Shown: positions 52,149 through 62,299 of the stretch, in pieces
How the letters are laid out: each line of letters begins with the position of its first letter
How positions within the stretch are numbered: the stretch's first letter is position 1
Assembly (NCBI RefSeq): GCF_013694105.1
Contig: NZ_JACEFG010000001.1
Span: 310,001 to 374,000, forward strand
Direction of reading: 5' to 3'
DNA from: Halobacillus locisalis
GTDB lineage: Bacteria; Bacillota; Bacilli; Bacillales; Halobacillaceae
DNA length: 64,000 bases
Made by a program: the position numbers and the translations under genes
Notes under the pieces: generated by a model
The model's database searches: none
What the model was told of the DNA's origin: nothing
The model's input: the letters and a program-made list of their open reading frames with translations, nothing else

Positions 52149-52601
52149 ATGGCAACAAAACGATTGTTTCTATTGAACGGACCGAATATCAACCTGTTAG
52201 GCAAAAGAGAGCCTGGCACATACGGGCATGCTAGTCTAGACGATGTCGTCCGTTTGGTCAGTGACACCGCAGCGGAAAAAGGCTACGATGTTGTGGCCTA
52301 TCAATCCAATCATGAAGGCGATCTTGTCGATTATATTCAACAAGCAGGGGAAGAGGCTGATGGTATAATCATAAATCCGGCAGCGTACACACATACGAGC
52401 GTCGCGATTCGTGACGCGATCAGTGCGATTCACCCTCCTGTTATAGAAGTGCATATATCGAATGTGCACAGTCGTGAGTCTTTCCGGCACCAATCGCTGT
52501 CTGCGCCCGTTTGTGACGGCCAGGTTGTAGGGTTCGGTATTGATGGTTATCGTTTAGCCGCATTGGGATTAATAGAGAAGCTAGAGCGAAGGGAGAAATG
52601 A
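52149..52601 (+). CDS. aroQ: 3-dehydroquinate dehydratase, type II
   Basis: 150 residues, full length. LLNGPNINLLGKREPGTYG with the catalytic Arg/Tyr loop, NPAAYTHTSVAIRDA and EVHISNVHSRESFRHQS. Third step of the shikimate pathway. pepQ follows 3 bp later, so the two are cotranscribed. Confidence 0.97.
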   Translation: MATKRLFLLNGPNINLLGKREPGTYGHASLDDVVRLVSDTAAEKGYDVVAYQSNHEGDLVDYIQQAGEEADGIIINPAAYTHTSVAIRDAISAIHPPVIEVHISNVHSRESFRHQSLSAPVCDGQVVGFGIDGYRLAALGLIEKLERREK

Positions 52602-52604
52602 AAC

Positions 52605-53666
52605 ATGAGTAAATTAGAGAATTTAAGAAAAGCGATGAGTGAAGATGGTATTGATGGTTTGTTGGTGATGAGTCAGCAAAACAGGCGCTATATGTCTGGT
52701 TTCACAGGATCTTCAGGTGCATTATTGATCACCGCCAAAGAAGCTGTGCTGATTACGGATTTCCGTTATACAGAACAGGCGAATGAGCAAGCGGATCACT
52801 TCGAAGTGGTCACGCATAAGATCCCTTTACCTGAAGAAGTAGCTAATCAAGCGAAGCGTCTTCGGTTATCCAAAGTTGGATTCGAAAAGGATCATGTTAC
52901 ATATAGCTCATTCGAACAGTATCAGTCAGCCCTTGGAGCAGAGTTGGTTCCGACTTCAGGTCTTGTTGAAAAGTTACGCTTGATTAAGACAGACGAGGAG
53001 ATTAGTATTATAAAAGACGCTGTCAAAATCGCTGATGACGCATTTCAACATATTCTTGGTTACATAAAGCCAGGTGTTAAAGAGATCGATGTGTCAAACG
53101 AGCTTGAATTCTTTATGAGAAAACAAGGTGCGACATCTTCGAGCTTCGATATCATCGTTGCTTCAGGCTATCGTTCTGCTTTGCCACATGGGGTTGCTTC
53201 AGAAAAAGAAATTCAATCAGGTGAACTGGTTACGTTGGACTTCGGAGCCATCTATAAAGGTTATTGTTCCGATATTACACGGACCGTTGCCGTTGGTGAA
53301 ATCAGTGATGAATTAAAAGATATTTACGATACTGTCTTACAGGCTCAATTAAAGGGTATGGAAGGATTAAAAGCTGGGATTACAGGTGTAGAAGCAGATG
53401 CACTGACTCGTGATTACATCAAAGAAAAAGGCTATGGCGAGTACTTTGGACATTCCACAGGTCACGGCATGGGACTGGATGTACACGAAGGACCGGGCCT
53501 TTCCCATCGTTCTAACACGGTTTTAGAAGAAGGAATGGTCGTAACGGTAGAACCAGGCATTTACGTACCTAACGTAGGTGGTTGTCGTATTGAAGATGAT
53601 GCAGTCGTTACCGTAGATGGCAATGAATGCTTGAGTCAGTCTACAAAAGAACTCATAACGTTGTAA
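52605..53666 (+). CDS. yqhT: Xaa-Pro aminopeptidase (M24), YqhT
   Basis: 353 residues. Creatinase-like N-domain (~1-125) and pita-bread M24 domain. Metal ligands in [44 protein letters not shown] and [12 protein letters not shown]. Removes N-terminal residues before proline; Mn or Co enzyme. In an aroQ-yqhT-efp run as in B. subtilis. Confidence 0.94.
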   Translation: MSKLENLRKAMSEDGIDGLLVMSQQNRRYMSGFTGSSGALLITAKEAVLITDFRYTEQANEQADHFEVVTHKIPLPEEVANQAKRLRLSKVGFEKDHVTYSSFEQYQSALGAELVPTSGLVEKLRLIKTDEEISIIKDAVKIADDAFQHILGYIKPGVKEIDVSNELEFFMRKQGATSSSFDIIVASGYRSALPHGVASEKEIQSGELVTLDFGAIYKGYCSDITRTVAVGEISDELKDIYDTVLQAQLKGMEGLKAGITGVEADALTRDYIKEKGYGEYFGHSTGHGMGLDVHEGPGLSHRSNTVLEEGMVVTVEPGIYVPNVGGCRIEDDAVVTVDGNECLSQSTKELITL

Positions 53667-53686
53667 GTTTTAAAGGAGGAAACACG

Positions 53687-54250
53687 ATGATTTCAGTAAA
53701 CGATTTTCGTACAGGATTGACCATCGAAGTTGATGGAGGTATTTGGCAAGTGATGGAATTCCAACACGTTAAGCCAGGAAAAGGAGCGGCTTTCGTTCGC
53801 TCTAAATTACGTAACCTTCGTAATGGAAACATTCAAGAGAAAACGTTCCGTGGTGGAGAGAAAGTAGAGCGTGCTCACATTGAAAACCGTAAGATGCAGT
53901 ATCTGTATGCAAACGGAGATATGCACGCATTCATGGACATGGAAACGTATGAGCAAGTAGAGATTCCTACAGCTACAATCCAAGAACAACTGAACTACTT
54001 GAAAGAGAACATGGAAGTGCAGATCCAATCTTATCAAGCCGAAACAATTGGTGTGGAACTTCCAAAGAACGTAGAGCTAGAAGTAACGGAAACAGAGCCT
54101 GGCATCAAAGGGGATACCGCAAGTGGTGGTACGAAACCAGCGACACTTGAGACGGGTCTTATTGTTCAAGTTCCATTCTTCATTAACGAAGGTGAAATGT
54201 TAGTCATCAGTACAACAGATGGTAAGTACGTTTCTCGCGCTTCATCATAA
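53687..54250 (+). CDS. efp: Elongation factor P
   Basis: 187 residues from ATG 53687, 6 nt after AAAGGAGGA. Three beta-barrel domains. [15 protein letters not shown] places the modifiable Lys at position 32, as in B. subtilis EF-P. Rescues ribosomes stalled at proline runs. Terminator follows. Confidence 0.98.
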   Translation: MISVNDFRTGLTIEVDGGIWQVMEFQHVKPGKGAAFVRSKLRNLRNGNIQEKTFRGGEKVERAHIENRKMQYLYANGDMHAFMDMETYEQVEIPTATIQEQLNYLKENMEVQIQSYQAETIGVELPKNVELEVTETEPGIKGDTASGGTKPATLETGLIVQVPFFINEGEMLVISTTDGKYVSRASS

Positions 54251-54264
54251 TTACACTTTTCTAG

Positions 54265-54298
54265 AGCACGCCTCCACATTAGGGGCGTGCTTTTTTAA
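54265..54298 (+). terminator. Terminator after efp
   Basis: Stem AGCACGCC/GGCGTGCT, 11-nt loop, six T. Confidence 0.88.
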
Positions 54299-54414
54299 TG
54301 TCTATTTTGCAAATCATTCCACGTAAGAAAGGAATCAATACCCAAGAACTACCACAGGTATTCCTCAAAATATCTCTATTTCTATGCAAGTCCTCTTTAT
54401 GTTCTTCCTCTTAA

Positions 54415-54462
54415 ATTTAGTAGAGTGTACTAAATCCTTTTTCTTTCAATAGAGAGAAAAAG
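54415..54462. repeat. Two adjacent short inverted repeats upstream of spoIIIA
   Basis: ATTTAGTA-GAGTG-TACTAAAT (54415-54435) and CTTTTTCT-10 nt-AGAAAAAG (54437-54462). Both have perfect 8-bp arms. They lie in the ~360-bp gap between efp and spoIIIAA, where B. subtilis has yqhV; no yqhV-like frame is present. They may be an operator or chance. Confidence 0.45.
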
Positions 54463-54551
54463 AACCATAAACCTTGCTGACCCTTCTATTGAACTCACCA
54501 AAGGATCTCTATTAATAACCTCTCTTTTTCATATCATTTTCTAGTTTTTGA

Positions 54552-54580
54552 GTCATAAGCGGTATCTCATTACATACATA
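54552..54580 (+). promoter_or_regulatory. Putative sigma-E promoter of the spoIIIA operon
   Basis: -35 GTCATAA (54552-54558), 14-bp spacer, -10 CATACATA (54573-54580), close to the sigma-E consensus. spoIIIA is sigma-E dependent in B. subtilis. 30 bp before spoIIIAA. Confidence 0.7.
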
Positions 54581-54610
54581 TGAAGTAAACCCAATAAAGG
54601 AGTCAGAGGG

Positions 54611-55588
54611 ATGAAAGAGATTGTCCGATTATTCCCTGAACACCTTCAACCGCTCCTCAAAAAAGGTGTAGATTGGAGCACTGTTCAGGAGATGAGAATC
54701 CGTGTGAATCGCAAAGTTGAAATGCTAGATCGCATTGGTCACAGGATGTTGGGAGAACACGTAATGCAACCGTCAGACCTCTCATACATGCTTAACCAAA
54801 TCAGTGAGTTTTCACTCTATCGTTTCAAAGATGAGTTACGAGAGGGGTTTATTACGGTAGAAGGGGGGCATCGTGTTGGACTGGCTGGAAAAGCCAACAC
54901 AGTCAACGATCAGGTCGATACCTTAAAACATATTTCATTTATGAATATACGTGTTGCAAGATCTTCTTCAAGCCAAGCCGAGCAGCTGGTTCCATATTTA
55001 TATGAGAACGGGAAGTGGCTGACTAGCTTGATTATAGGGCCCCCTCACTCTGGTAAAACGACACTTCTTCGCGGGCTGGCGAGTATCATCGGATCAGATT
55101 TTCATCTTCACCCTGCATCTAAAGTGGCGTTAGTGGACGAAAGATCTGAACTAGCTGCGAGTCTAAGAGGAGTTCCGCAACTCGATGTTGGAGAGCGGAC
55201 GGATGTAATGGATGCCTGCCCTAAGGCAGAAGGCATGATGATGATGATTCGCTCTATGTCACCGGATGTATTAATCGTGGATGAAATCGGCGGAACAAGA
55301 GACGCAGAAGCGATACGTGAGGCGATGCTGACTGGAGTAGACGTCATGTGCAGTATCCACGGGGATTCCCTCGAGACATTGAAGAAGCGTCCTTCCGCTC
55401 AGTCTTTAGTGAGTGAAGGCGTATTTGAAAGATTCATCGTTCTAGACCGTATGCGTCCACATGTGCCCGGACGAGCGGTCGTTTACCGGAATGATGGACG
55501 AGTTCTGGCTGAATGTGAAAGGGGGGAACGGGATGCAATGGATCGGAGCGGTCATCGTGTTGACCGTCACCACGTGGGCAGGTTTTGA
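54611..55588 (+). CDS. spoIIIAA: Stage III sporulation ATPase SpoIIIAA
   Basis: 325 residues. Secretion-type ATPase: Walker A IIGPPHSGKTTLLRG, Walker B VLIVDEIGGTRDAEA, plus GGHRVGLAGKAN in the N-domain. Energises the SpoIIIA-SpoIIQ channel between mother cell and forespore. Starts ATG after AAAGGAG. The last ~18 codons overlap spoIIIAB. Confidence 0.96.
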   Translation: MKEIVRLFPEHLQPLLKKGVDWSTVQEMRIRVNRKVEMLDRIGHRMLGEHVMQPSDLSYMLNQISEFSLYRFKDELREGFITVEGGHRVGLAGKANTVNDQVDTLKHISFMNIRVARSSSSQAEQLVPYLYENGKWLTSLIIGPPHSGKTTLLRGLASIIGSDFHLHPASKVALVDERSELAASLRGVPQLDVGERTDVMDACPKAEGMMMMIRSMSPDVLIVDEIGGTRDAEAIREAMLTGVDVMCSIHGDSLETLKKRPSAQSLVSEGVFERFIVLDRMRPHVPGRAVVYRNDGRVLAECERGERDAMDRSGHRVDRHHVGRF

Positions 55589-56042
55589 TCTAGCCTCACG
55601 TTTTCAGAAACGGCCGGGGCATATTCGTCAATGGAAGAATGCCTTGCAAATGATTGAAGCGGAGATGGTGTACGGGCAGGCCTCACTTTGGGAGGTATGT
55701 GAAAGCCTATCCACACATTTACCGAAACCGATCGATCAATTCTTCAGAAGTATTGTTGAGACGGATGAACCGTGTGTAGACTTCTCAGAAAGATGGACGA
55801 AACTGTTGAAAAAGCATTGGAGTTGGAATGCGTTAAGTAAGAGTGAGTGGGAAATTTTGGACCAGTTTGGGAGAACCCTTGGTCAGCATGATTTAGAACA
55901 GCAGCAAAAGCAAATACAATTGACCCTCCACCACTTAGATCGTGAATTGGATGAGGCTTTAGAGGGCGCTGAGAAATACCAGAAGATGGCTCGAGGAATG
56001 GGGGTTCTGAGCGGACTCTTGGTTATTCTACTAATTATATAA
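55533..56042 (+). CDS. spoIIIAB: Stage III sporulation protein SpoIIIAB
   Basis: 169 residues from ATG 55533, after GGGGGGAACGGG. N-terminal TM (MQWIGAVIVLTVTTWAGF), a helical core (KNALQMIEAEMVYGQASL) and a C-terminal TM. Resembles a T2SF platform half. Overlaps spoIIIAA by 56 nt. Confidence 0.94.
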   Translation: MQWIGAVIVLTVTTWAGFDLASRFQKRPGHIRQWKNALQMIEAEMVYGQASLWEVCESLSTHLPKPIDQFFRSIVETDEPCVDFSERWTKLLKKHWSWNALSKSEWEILDQFGRTLGQHDLEQQQKQIQLTLHHLDRELDEALEGAEKYQKMARGMGVLSGLLVILLII

Positions 56043-56060
56043 AAAGGGGGAAGGTGCATT

Positions 56061-56267
56061 GTGCTGCAAGATGCAACGGTCCTATTTCAAATAGCAGGTG
56101 TAGGCATTATCGTCGCGATGATTCATAGCATTTTAAAACAAATGGGTAAAGAGGAAATTGCCCAAGCGGTAACGTTAACCGGGTTCATCATCGTTTTGTT
56201 TATCGTATTGTACCGACTCGCTGACTTATTTCAGCAAATCAAATCGGTCTTTCTCTATCAAGGGTAA
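56061..56267 (+). CDS. spoIIIAC: Stage III sporulation protein SpoIIIAC
   Basis: 68 residues, two TMs (ATVLFQIAGVGIIVAMIHSI; AVTLTGFIIVLFIVLYRLA). GTG start after GGGGGAAGG. Paralogous in build to the first part of SpoIIIAD. Confidence 0.95.
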   Translation: MLQDATVLFQIAGVGIIVAMIHSILKQMGKEEIAQAVTLTGFIIVLFIVLYRLADLFQQIKSVFLYQG

Positions 56268-56272
56268 GACTG

Positions 56273-56671
56273 ATGGACATTATCCAAATCGTCTCTCTCG
56301 GTTTAGTGGCGGCTTTATTGATCATATTGCTGAAAGAACAAAAGTCGTCGATCGCTTTCCTGTTGTTACTGTTCACAGTAATCATCATTTTTCTCTCGAT
56401 TCTTGACCAAGTGAGACACATTTTCACACTGTTATCCTATATGGCAGACCAGGCACAAGTAGAGCCCGTCTACTTTAAAACCATCTTGAAGATCATCGGG
56501 ATTGCCTATATTGCTGAATTTGGCGCTCAACTAATACGTGATGCAGGGCTCAGCTCGCTGGCATCGAAGGTGGAACTAGCTGGAAAGCTTTTTATACTCA
56601 TGTTGGCAATCCCGATTGTGACAGCAGTCATTGAGACGATATTAAATTTTATACCAGGACAGTTAGGATAA
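56273..56671 (+). CDS. spoIIIAD: Stage III sporulation protein SpoIIIAD
   Basis: 132 residues, four TMs. IIGIAYIAEFGAQLIRDAG is the family core. It starts 5 bp after spoIIIAC. Membrane component of the SpoIIIA channel. Confidence 0.95.
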   Translation: MDIIQIVSLGLVAALLIILLKEQKSSIAFLLLLFTVIIIFLSILDQVRHIFTLLSYMADQAQVEPVYFKTILKIIGIAYIAEFGAQLIRDAGLSSLASKVELAGKLFILMLAIPIVTAVIETILNFIPGQLG

Positions 56672-56687
56672 GATCGCGAGGTATTCC

Positions 56688-57851
56688 ATGAAACGAATCC
56701 TATCTATAGGCTTGATGGTGCTCGGGTTTCTTTGTTTCCCTTTAACTGCGTGGGCCGAGCCTTCTCCGGAGGCCGTTCCCTCGCTTTTAGATCATGTGTC
56801 GACAGAAGAGTTGGAAGAGAGTTGGGAAGAAATCAACCGGGAGTATGGCGAGTACATGCCAGCGTTCAATTCGTACAACTTTAGAGAATTCATCAAAGAA
56901 GAAGGATCCGTGCAATCTTCTGATTGGTTCTCGGGAATTTTACGATATTTCTTCCACGAACTCATGTTGAACGGAAGGTTGCTGGCCTCCTTATTATTGT
57001 TGACTTTGTTCAGTACGCTCCTTCAGTCCGTACAATCATCTTTCGAGAATACAGCAGTTAGCAGGATTGCCTATTTGGTGGTGTACCTAGTATTGATGAC
57101 TCTTGCTTTAGAAAGTTTTCATCAAGTGATTGATTACACGCTTGGTGCCATTGATCGAATGAGTAGCTTCATGATCGGGTTGTTACCGTTACTACTTGGG
57201 ATCATGGCTTCATTCACCCACCTGATGTCGATTTCATTCTTTCATCCTATTATTGTAGCCCTAGTCCAATCGAGCGGATTATTGGTGAAGTATCTGCTTA
57301 TTCCGTTATTTGCATCATCGGCCCTATTGTTGATTGTTGGTTCACTGAATGAAACGTACAAAGTCGATCAACTTGCGGAATTGTTGAGAAAAACGGGGCT
57401 TGCTGTCATGGGGATTTTCTTGACGATCTTTCTTGGAGTCATATCCGTACAAGGAACGGTTACCGCTGTGCAAGACGGTGTAACGATGAAAACAGCCCGT
57501 TTCGTCACGGGGAACTTTGTGCCCGTAGTCGGACGCCTTTTCACAGACGCTACAGATACGATCCTAGGGGCTTCCCTAGTACTGAAGAACACGTTAGGAC
57601 TGGCAGGGGTAGTCATTTTACTTGGAATCGCTATATTTCCAGCTATGAAAGTATTCGCCATCGCTATTATTTATAAAATTGCAGCGGCACTGCTTCAACC
57701 CCTTGGAGATGGACCTGTAATCCAAGCGATGGACGTGGTCAGTCGTCATATTATGTACATCTTCGCTGCACTGTTAATGGTGTCCATGATGTTCTTTTTG
57801 GTCATCGTCATCATGGTAGCGGCGAGCAATATCACGATGATGGTCAGATGA
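56688..57851 (+). CDS. spoIIIAE: Stage III sporulation protein SpoIIIAE
   Basis: 387 residues. Signal peptide (~1-23, with cleavage near AWA-EP), an acidic extracytoplasmic stretch, then about eight TMs. Largest membrane subunit of the SpoIIIA complex. VISVQGTVTAVQDGVTMKTA is a typical conserved portion. Confidence 0.95.
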   Translation: MKRILSIGLMVLGFLCFPLTAWAEPSPEAVPSLLDHVSTEELEESWEEINREYGEYMPAFNSYNFREFIKEEGSVQSSDWFSGILRYFFHELMLNGRLLASLLLLTLFSTLLQSVQSSFENTAVSRIAYLVVYLVLMTLALESFHQVIDYTLGAIDRMSSFMIGLLPLLLGIMASFTHLMSISFFHPIIVALVQSSGLLVKYLLIPLFASSALLLIVGSLNETYKVDQLAELLRKTGLAVMGIFLTIFLGVISVQGTVTAVQDGVTMKTARFVTGNFVPVVGRLFTDATDTILGASLVLKNTLGLAGVVILLGIAIFPAMKVFAIAIIYKIAAALLQPLGDGPVIQAMDVVSRHIMYIFAALLMVSMMFFLVIVIMVAASNITMMVR

Positions 57852-57861
57852 GGTGGGGATG

Positions 57862-58467
57862 ATGGAACTATTTGTTGAATGGATCACGCGAATCGTACTA
57901 TTTCTTTTGCTAGCCATGGTGGCGGATACACTTCTACCATCAGGTCTTATGAAGAAATATGCACGTCTTGTCATGTCGATTCTGTTACTTCTGATTTTCT
58001 TAGGGCCCCTTCTTCAATTATTGCAAATCGACCCTGAAGAAATGATGAATGTGGCAAACAACCGTATGAATCAAGAAGTTCAAGTAGGCATGCTTGAGGA
58101 TGATATTGAAAAAAAGAAAAGTGAAATACTTGAAGGACAAGGTGCATATAAATTAGAGCAAGTGACCCAAGCATTGAAAGAGAGATTGGAGGAACCTCTC
58201 TACGAGGAGCAAGGTCTCCAGCTCGTCGGAGTAGAGATGACCTTTTTCAACGAGGCCCAAGATATGGAGTCGTTGGACAGGCTGGTAGTGACGGTTAGTG
58301 AAGAGGAACAAGCCGAGTCGACAGTGGAGGACATCAATATCTCTATACAAGATGATCCTGTACCGAAAGATGATGAGAGAGGGGAACCCGTTCAGCTATG
58401 GATTGCCGAACACTTAGGTTTGGATCAGGAACAAATAGAAATCCGCTGGGAGGAAGAGGATGAATAA
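57862..58467 (+). CDS. spoIIIAF: Stage III sporulation protein SpoIIIAF
   Basis: 201 residues from ATG 57862 (five nt after AGGTGG); the ATG just before is the alternative. Two TMs at the N-terminus (IVLFLLLAMVADTLLPSG; LVMSILLLLIFLGPLLQLL), then a ring-building-motif soluble domain exposed between forespore and mother cell membranes. Overlaps spoIIIAG by 8 nt. Confidence 0.92.
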   Translation: MELFVEWITRIVLFLLLAMVADTLLPSGLMKKYARLVMSILLLLIFLGPLLQLLQIDPEEMMNVANNRMNQEVQVGMLEDDIEKKKSEILEGQGAYKLEQVTQALKERLEEPLYEEQGLQLVGVEMTFFNEAQDMESLDRLVVTVSEEEQAESTVEDINISIQDDPVPKDDERGEPVQLWIAEHLGLDQEQIEIRWEEEDE

Positions 58468-59083
58468 ATGGTGGAATAGACTGCTGCAACCCTTGTCATC
58501 TAAAGAAGGAAAAAAAATAAATAAGCCTAAATATTTTATTGGTCTCGGACTCATTGGCGTACTGATCATACTGACGAGCAACTGGTTTCAGTCTGACCCT
58601 CCTCCATCCGTAGCACCGGATGAGGCGATGGAAAAATCCGAACAGTCGCAAGCGGCCGCTTCTTCAGGTGAACGAACGGATTCCATTTCTCAACTGGAAG
58701 TCGAGTATGAGAAACAATTGAAACCTTTACTCGAGAATATTGATGGCGTAAGCGCGGTCGATATCATGATAAACCTTGAGGCTACACATGAAAAAGTGTA
58801 TGACAAAAATTTAATCATAAGTAAACAAACAACGAAGGAGACAGATAAGAGTGGAGGGGAAAGGGAGATTGAAGATTATTCGAGAGAACAGCAGCTAGTG
58901 TTGGTCAGGCAAGGGGATCGAGAAGTTCCGCTGCTGACCAAAACCACTAAGCCTGATGTAAGCGGTGTGTTTGTGACAGCGAAGGGTGTGGATTCTATGG
59001 AAGTGAGAAGTTGGGTCGTCGAGGCGATATCACGTGTCCTCGACGTTCCGAGTCATCGAGTGTCTGTTCTGCCTAAACAATAA
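58460..59083 (+). CDS. spoIIIAG: Stage III sporulation protein SpoIIIAG
   Basis: 207 residues. One TM (~28-44, IGLGLIGVLIILTSNWF) and a ring-forming domain (LLENIDGVSAVDIMINLE; VFVTAKGVDSMEVRSWVVEA) similar to secretin/FliF ring modules. Forms the large intermembrane ring. Confidence 0.94.
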   Translation: MNKWWNRLLQPLSSKEGKKINKPKYFIGLGLIGVLIILTSNWFQSDPPPSVAPDEAMEKSEQSQAAASSGERTDSISQLEVEYEKQLKPLLENIDGVSAVDIMINLEATHEKVYDKNLIISKQTTKETDKSGGEREIEDYSREQQLVLVRQGDREVPLLTKTTKPDVSGVFVTAKGVDSMEVRSWVVEAISRVLDVPSHRVSVLPKQ

Positions 59084-59095
59084 GGAGGGGTTTTG

Positions 59096-59647
59096 ATGGT
59101 TAAAAAACAAACGGTTTGGTTATTGACAATGTTGAGTCTCTTGATTGTACTTAGTGTGTATTACATGACATCACCGGACAATGGTGAGATGGCTTTCATT
59201 CAAGATGAAGAATGGGCAGAAATGACGGAAGAGGCAGAAGGCACTGAAGGAGTAGAAACGACTGGAGAAGGAACTGTGATCTCACAAATTTCTACAGAAG
59301 AGTTGTTTGCCACCATTCGTCTTCAGCAGCAGAATAAGCGTGATCAATTACAAGAACAGCTTTCAGAGATCGTCACTTCAAGTAACTTCACAGCCCAGGA
59401 GAAGAACGAAGCTCTAGAGCGTATGGAGACCATCAAAGAAACCCAATCAAAAGAAGCGATTCTTGAGAATACGATCAGAGCAAGTGCCCCTTATGAGGAT
59501 GTTCTCGTAAGAGCGGAAGACGACATTGTCCACGTCACGGTCAAAGCAAGTGACTTATCGAAAACAGAAACGAATGAAATCATTCAAATGGTCTCGGATG
59601 AATTCGGTAAGAAGCGTGTTCAAGTCCAATTCCAACCAGCAAGTTGA
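59096..59647 (+). CDS. spoIIIAH: Stage III sporulation protein SpoIIIAH
   Basis: 183 residues from ATG 59096, after AAGGAGGGG. One TM (~8-22), an acidic linker (~28-60), and an EscJ/YscJ-like ring domain (~80-183). Partner of SpoIIQ across the intermembrane space. Last spoIIIA gene; a terminator follows. Confidence 0.94.
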   Translation: MVKKQTVWLLTMLSLLIVLSVYYMTSPDNGEMAFIQDEEWAEMTEEAEGTEGVETTGEGTVISQISTEELFATIRLQQQNKRDQLQEQLSEIVTSSNFTAQEKNEALERMETIKETQSKEAILENTIRASAPYEDVLVRAEDDIVHVTVKASDLSKTETNEIIQMVSDEFGKKRVQVQFQPAS

Positions 59648-59651
59648 TGTA

Positions 59652-59686
59652 AACCCTCTGACCACTTATGGTCAGGGGGTTTTTTG
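59652..59686 (+). terminator. Terminator after spoIIIAH
   Basis: Stem AACCCTCTGACCA/TGGTCAGGGGGTT (one G-U), loop CTTA, six T. Confidence 0.9.
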
Positions 59687-59809
59687 GGTATTTAATAGAA
59701 GCGCTTTCATCAAGGAAGTTGCAGGGGAGTGCTTTCTGTCGTAGAATATTGTTAGGAGTTATTAGTACCAGTCATAAAAAACGATATTCTACATAAAGGA
59801 GTGCCACGC

Positions 59810-60310
59810 ATGCTAAAGGTACAAGAAATTCGCGAAATCATTAAGTTAATCGATCAATCCAACATTGATGAGTTCAGTTACGAATCAGATGGTGCGAAAG
59901 TAAAGATGAAAAAACACCAGGGACAAGTCGTTACAACACCTGTCCAACAGGGGCAGCCTGTACAAGCAGAGCAGCCTGAGCCACAATCGGCACCGGCAGC
60001 ACCTGCACGAGAACAACAGGTTAAAGAAACCCCCGAACCAAAAGAAGAACAACAAGGATCTCTTGACTATGATAAAGAAATCACTTCCCCGATGGTCGGG
60101 ACGTATTATGCGTCACCTTCTCCTGATCAAGAAGCTTATGTGAAGCAAGGAGACCAGGTGAAAGAGGAAAGTGTAGTGTGTATCGTTGAGGCGATGAAAT
60201 TATTTAACGAAATTGAAGCGGAAGTATCTGGAGAAATCGTCGAAATTCTAGTCGAAGACGGGGAATTAGTAGAGTACGGCCAACCGTTATTCCGCGTAAA
60301 GTCTAAGTAA
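59810..60310 (+). CDS. accB: Acetyl-CoA carboxylase biotin carboxyl carrier protein
   Basis: 166 residues from ATG 59810, after AAAGGAGTG. A helical N-domain, a Pro/Ala/Gln/Glu linker (~45-85), and the biotinyl domain. Biotin attaches to K130 in [10 protein letters not shown]. Carries CO2 in the first step of fatty acid synthesis. accC follows 18 bp later. Confidence 0.97.
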   Translation: MLKVQEIREIIKLIDQSNIDEFSYESDGAKVKMKKHQGQVVTTPVQQGQPVQAEQPEPQSAPAAPAREQQVKETPEPKEEQQGSLDYDKEITSPMVGTYYASPSPDQEAYVKQGDQVKEESVVCIVEAMKLFNEIEAEVSGEIVEILVEDGELVEYGQPLFRVKSK

Positions 60311-60328
60311 CGGGAGGTGCCTTTGACA

Positions 60329-61687
60329 ATGATCAAGAAAGTATTGATTGCTAATAGAGGAGAAATTGCCGTAAGAATCATTCGTGCCTGCAAAGAAATG
60401 GGTATCGAAACCGTGGCTGTTTATTCAGAAGCTGATAAAGAAGCATTACATGTCCAGTTGGCTGACGAAGCCTATTGTGTGGGGCCGAAACTGAGTAAGG
60501 ATAGTTATCTGAACTATGCAAACATCTTGAGCGTAGCGACGTTAACAGAAACAGATGCGATTCACCCAGGGTACGGGTTTTTGTCTGAGAATGCGGAGTT
60601 TGCTGAAATGTGTGAAGAGTGCAATATTACGTTTATAGGGCCCTCTGCTTATGCCATTCAGAAGATGGGTACGAAAGATGTCGCTCGTGAAACGATGAGA
60701 GAAGCAGGGGTTCCTGTCGTACCTGGATCAACCGGTATCATTCAAGATGAAGAAGACGGTTTAAAGATCGCAGATGAAATCGGTTATCCCGTCATCATCA
60801 AGGCCACAGCCGGTGGAGGCGGAAAAGGGATTCGAGTAGCACGAGATGAAGAGGACTTGAAAAAAGGGATCCGCATGACCCAGCAAGAAGCAGAGACGGC
60901 TTTTGGGAACCCTGGAGTGTACATTGAAAAGTTCATTGAAGACTTCAGGCACGTCGAAATCCAAGTTCTTGCTGATAACCACGGGAACGCCGTGCATCTC
61001 GGTGAACGAGACTGTACGGTGCAGCGCAGATTACAGAAACTAATCGAGGAGACGCCTTCTCCTGCCATTAGTCCTGAAATGCGTGAAACCATGGGTGATG
61101 CAGCTGTAAAAGCGGCATTGGCTGTTAATTACTCTGGTGCTGGAACGGTCGAGTTCATTTTTGATAAAGAAGAGCAGTCCTTTTACTTTATGGAGATGAA
61201 CACGCGTATTCAGGTAGAGCATCCCGTTACAGAGATGGTAACAGGAGTTGACTTGATTAAAGAAATGTTGCTCATTGCGAATAATGAAAAGCTTTCGTTC
61301 TCTCAGGAGGAAATCACGTTTGAAGGATGGTCCATCGAATGCCGGATTAACGCAGAAGATCCCTTTAAGAACTTCATGCCCTCAGCTGGAAAGATTGATA
61401 TGTACCTACCACCAGGCGGGCTAGGGGTGCGTGTCGATTCTGCAGCATATCCTGGGTATATGATTCCGCCATACTATGATTCGATGGTGGCAAAATTGAT
61501 CACGTATGGTCGCGACCGTGATGAAGCCATCAGTCGTATGAAGCGAGCTCTAGACGAATTCGTGGTCGAAGGAGTCCACACGACAATTCCATTCCATCAG
61601 AGAATGATGGAACATGAAGTATTTGTCGGAGGAGACTTTAATACAAAGTTTTTAGAAAAATATACTATAATGAAAGATGAATCCTAA
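60329..61687 (+). CDS. accC: Biotin carboxylase subunit of acetyl-CoA carboxylase
   Basis: 452 residues from ATG 60329, after GGGAGGTG. ATP-grasp enzyme: [19 protein letters not shown], the glycine-rich loop [15 protein letters not shown], and [20 protein letters not shown]. Carboxylates AccB biotin. Operon with accB and yqhY. Confidence 0.98.
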   Translation: MIKKVLIANRGEIAVRIIRACKEMGIETVAVYSEADKEALHVQLADEAYCVGPKLSKDSYLNYANILSVATLTETDAIHPGYGFLSENAEFAEMCEECNITFIGPSAYAIQKMGTKDVARETMREAGVPVVPGSTGIIQDEEDGLKIADEIGYPVIIKATAGGGGKGIRVARDEEDLKKGIRMTQQEAETAFGNPGVYIEKFIEDFRHVEIQVLADNHGNAVHLGERDCTVQRRLQKLIEETPSPAISPEMRETMGDAAVKAALAVNYSGAGTVEFIFDKEEQSFYFMEMNTRIQVEHPVTEMVTGVDLIKEMLLIANNEKLSFSQEEITFEGWSIECRINAEDPFKNFMPSAGKIDMYLPPGGLGVRVDSAAYPGYMIPPYYDSMVAKLITYGRDRDEAISRMKRALDEFVVEGVHTTIPFHQRMMEHEVFVGGDFNTKFLEKYTIMKDES

Positions 61688-61700
61688 AAGGGGTGGTCAT

Positions 61701-62105
61701 ATGAGTGAAAAGCAATTGTTGAACGTAACAGCTGGGTCAACACTCGGGAATATTGAAATTGCTCCAGAAGTCATTGAGGTCATCGCAGGAATTGCTGTTT
61801 CAGAAGTAGCCGGTGTAGCGTCAATGCGCGGTAATTTTGCATCCGGTGTTGTAGAGCGCTTAGGTAAGAAGAACCATGGAAAAGGTGTTAAAGTTGAACT
61901 TACTGAAAATGGAATTCTTATTGACGCTTATGTCGTGATGGATTATGGAATTTCAATACCGGACACCGCTCAGAAGATCCAAGATAATACCAGGCAAGCG
62001 CTTAAAAATATGACAGCACTAGAAATTAACGAAATCAATGTCCATATTGTCGGTATTCAAATGGAAATGAAAGAAGAAGAAAATGAGTTTGAACAAGAGA
62101 TGTAA
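61701..62105 (+). CDS. yqhY: Asp23/Gls24-family protein YqhY
   Basis: 134 residues from ATG 61701 (GGGGTGG upstream). Asp23 domain: IEIAPEVIEVIAGIAVSEV, GVKVELTENGILIDAYVVMD. In B. subtilis yqhY is cotranscribed with accBC and helps balance ACC activity. Terminator follows. Confidence 0.94.
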   Translation: MSEKQLLNVTAGSTLGNIEIAPEVIEVIAGIAVSEVAGVASMRGNFASGVVERLGKKNHGKGVKVELTENGILIDAYVVMDYGISIPDTAQKIQDNTRQALKNMTALEINEINVHIVGIQMEMKEEENEFEQEM

Positions 62106-62114
62106 AAGCTGATT

Positions 62115-62152
62115 AGTCAGAGTAGGGGGGGTCCCTACTCTGACTCTTTTTG
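62115..62152 (+). terminator. Terminator after yqhY
   Basis: Stem AGTCAGAGTAGGG/CCCTACTCTGACT, small G/T loop, T-run. Confidence 0.92.
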
Positions 62153-62299
62153 TTTGCCTGTTTATCAACCGTTCCAATGGAAAATGAACTTTGTTAAATG
62201 GAATGAAAATGCGGAATTGTGTGACAATCCTTTGTTGAATAGCTTTTATTCCGCTAAAATGTTATTATTCTAACGGATATTACTTAAAGGAGAATGATC

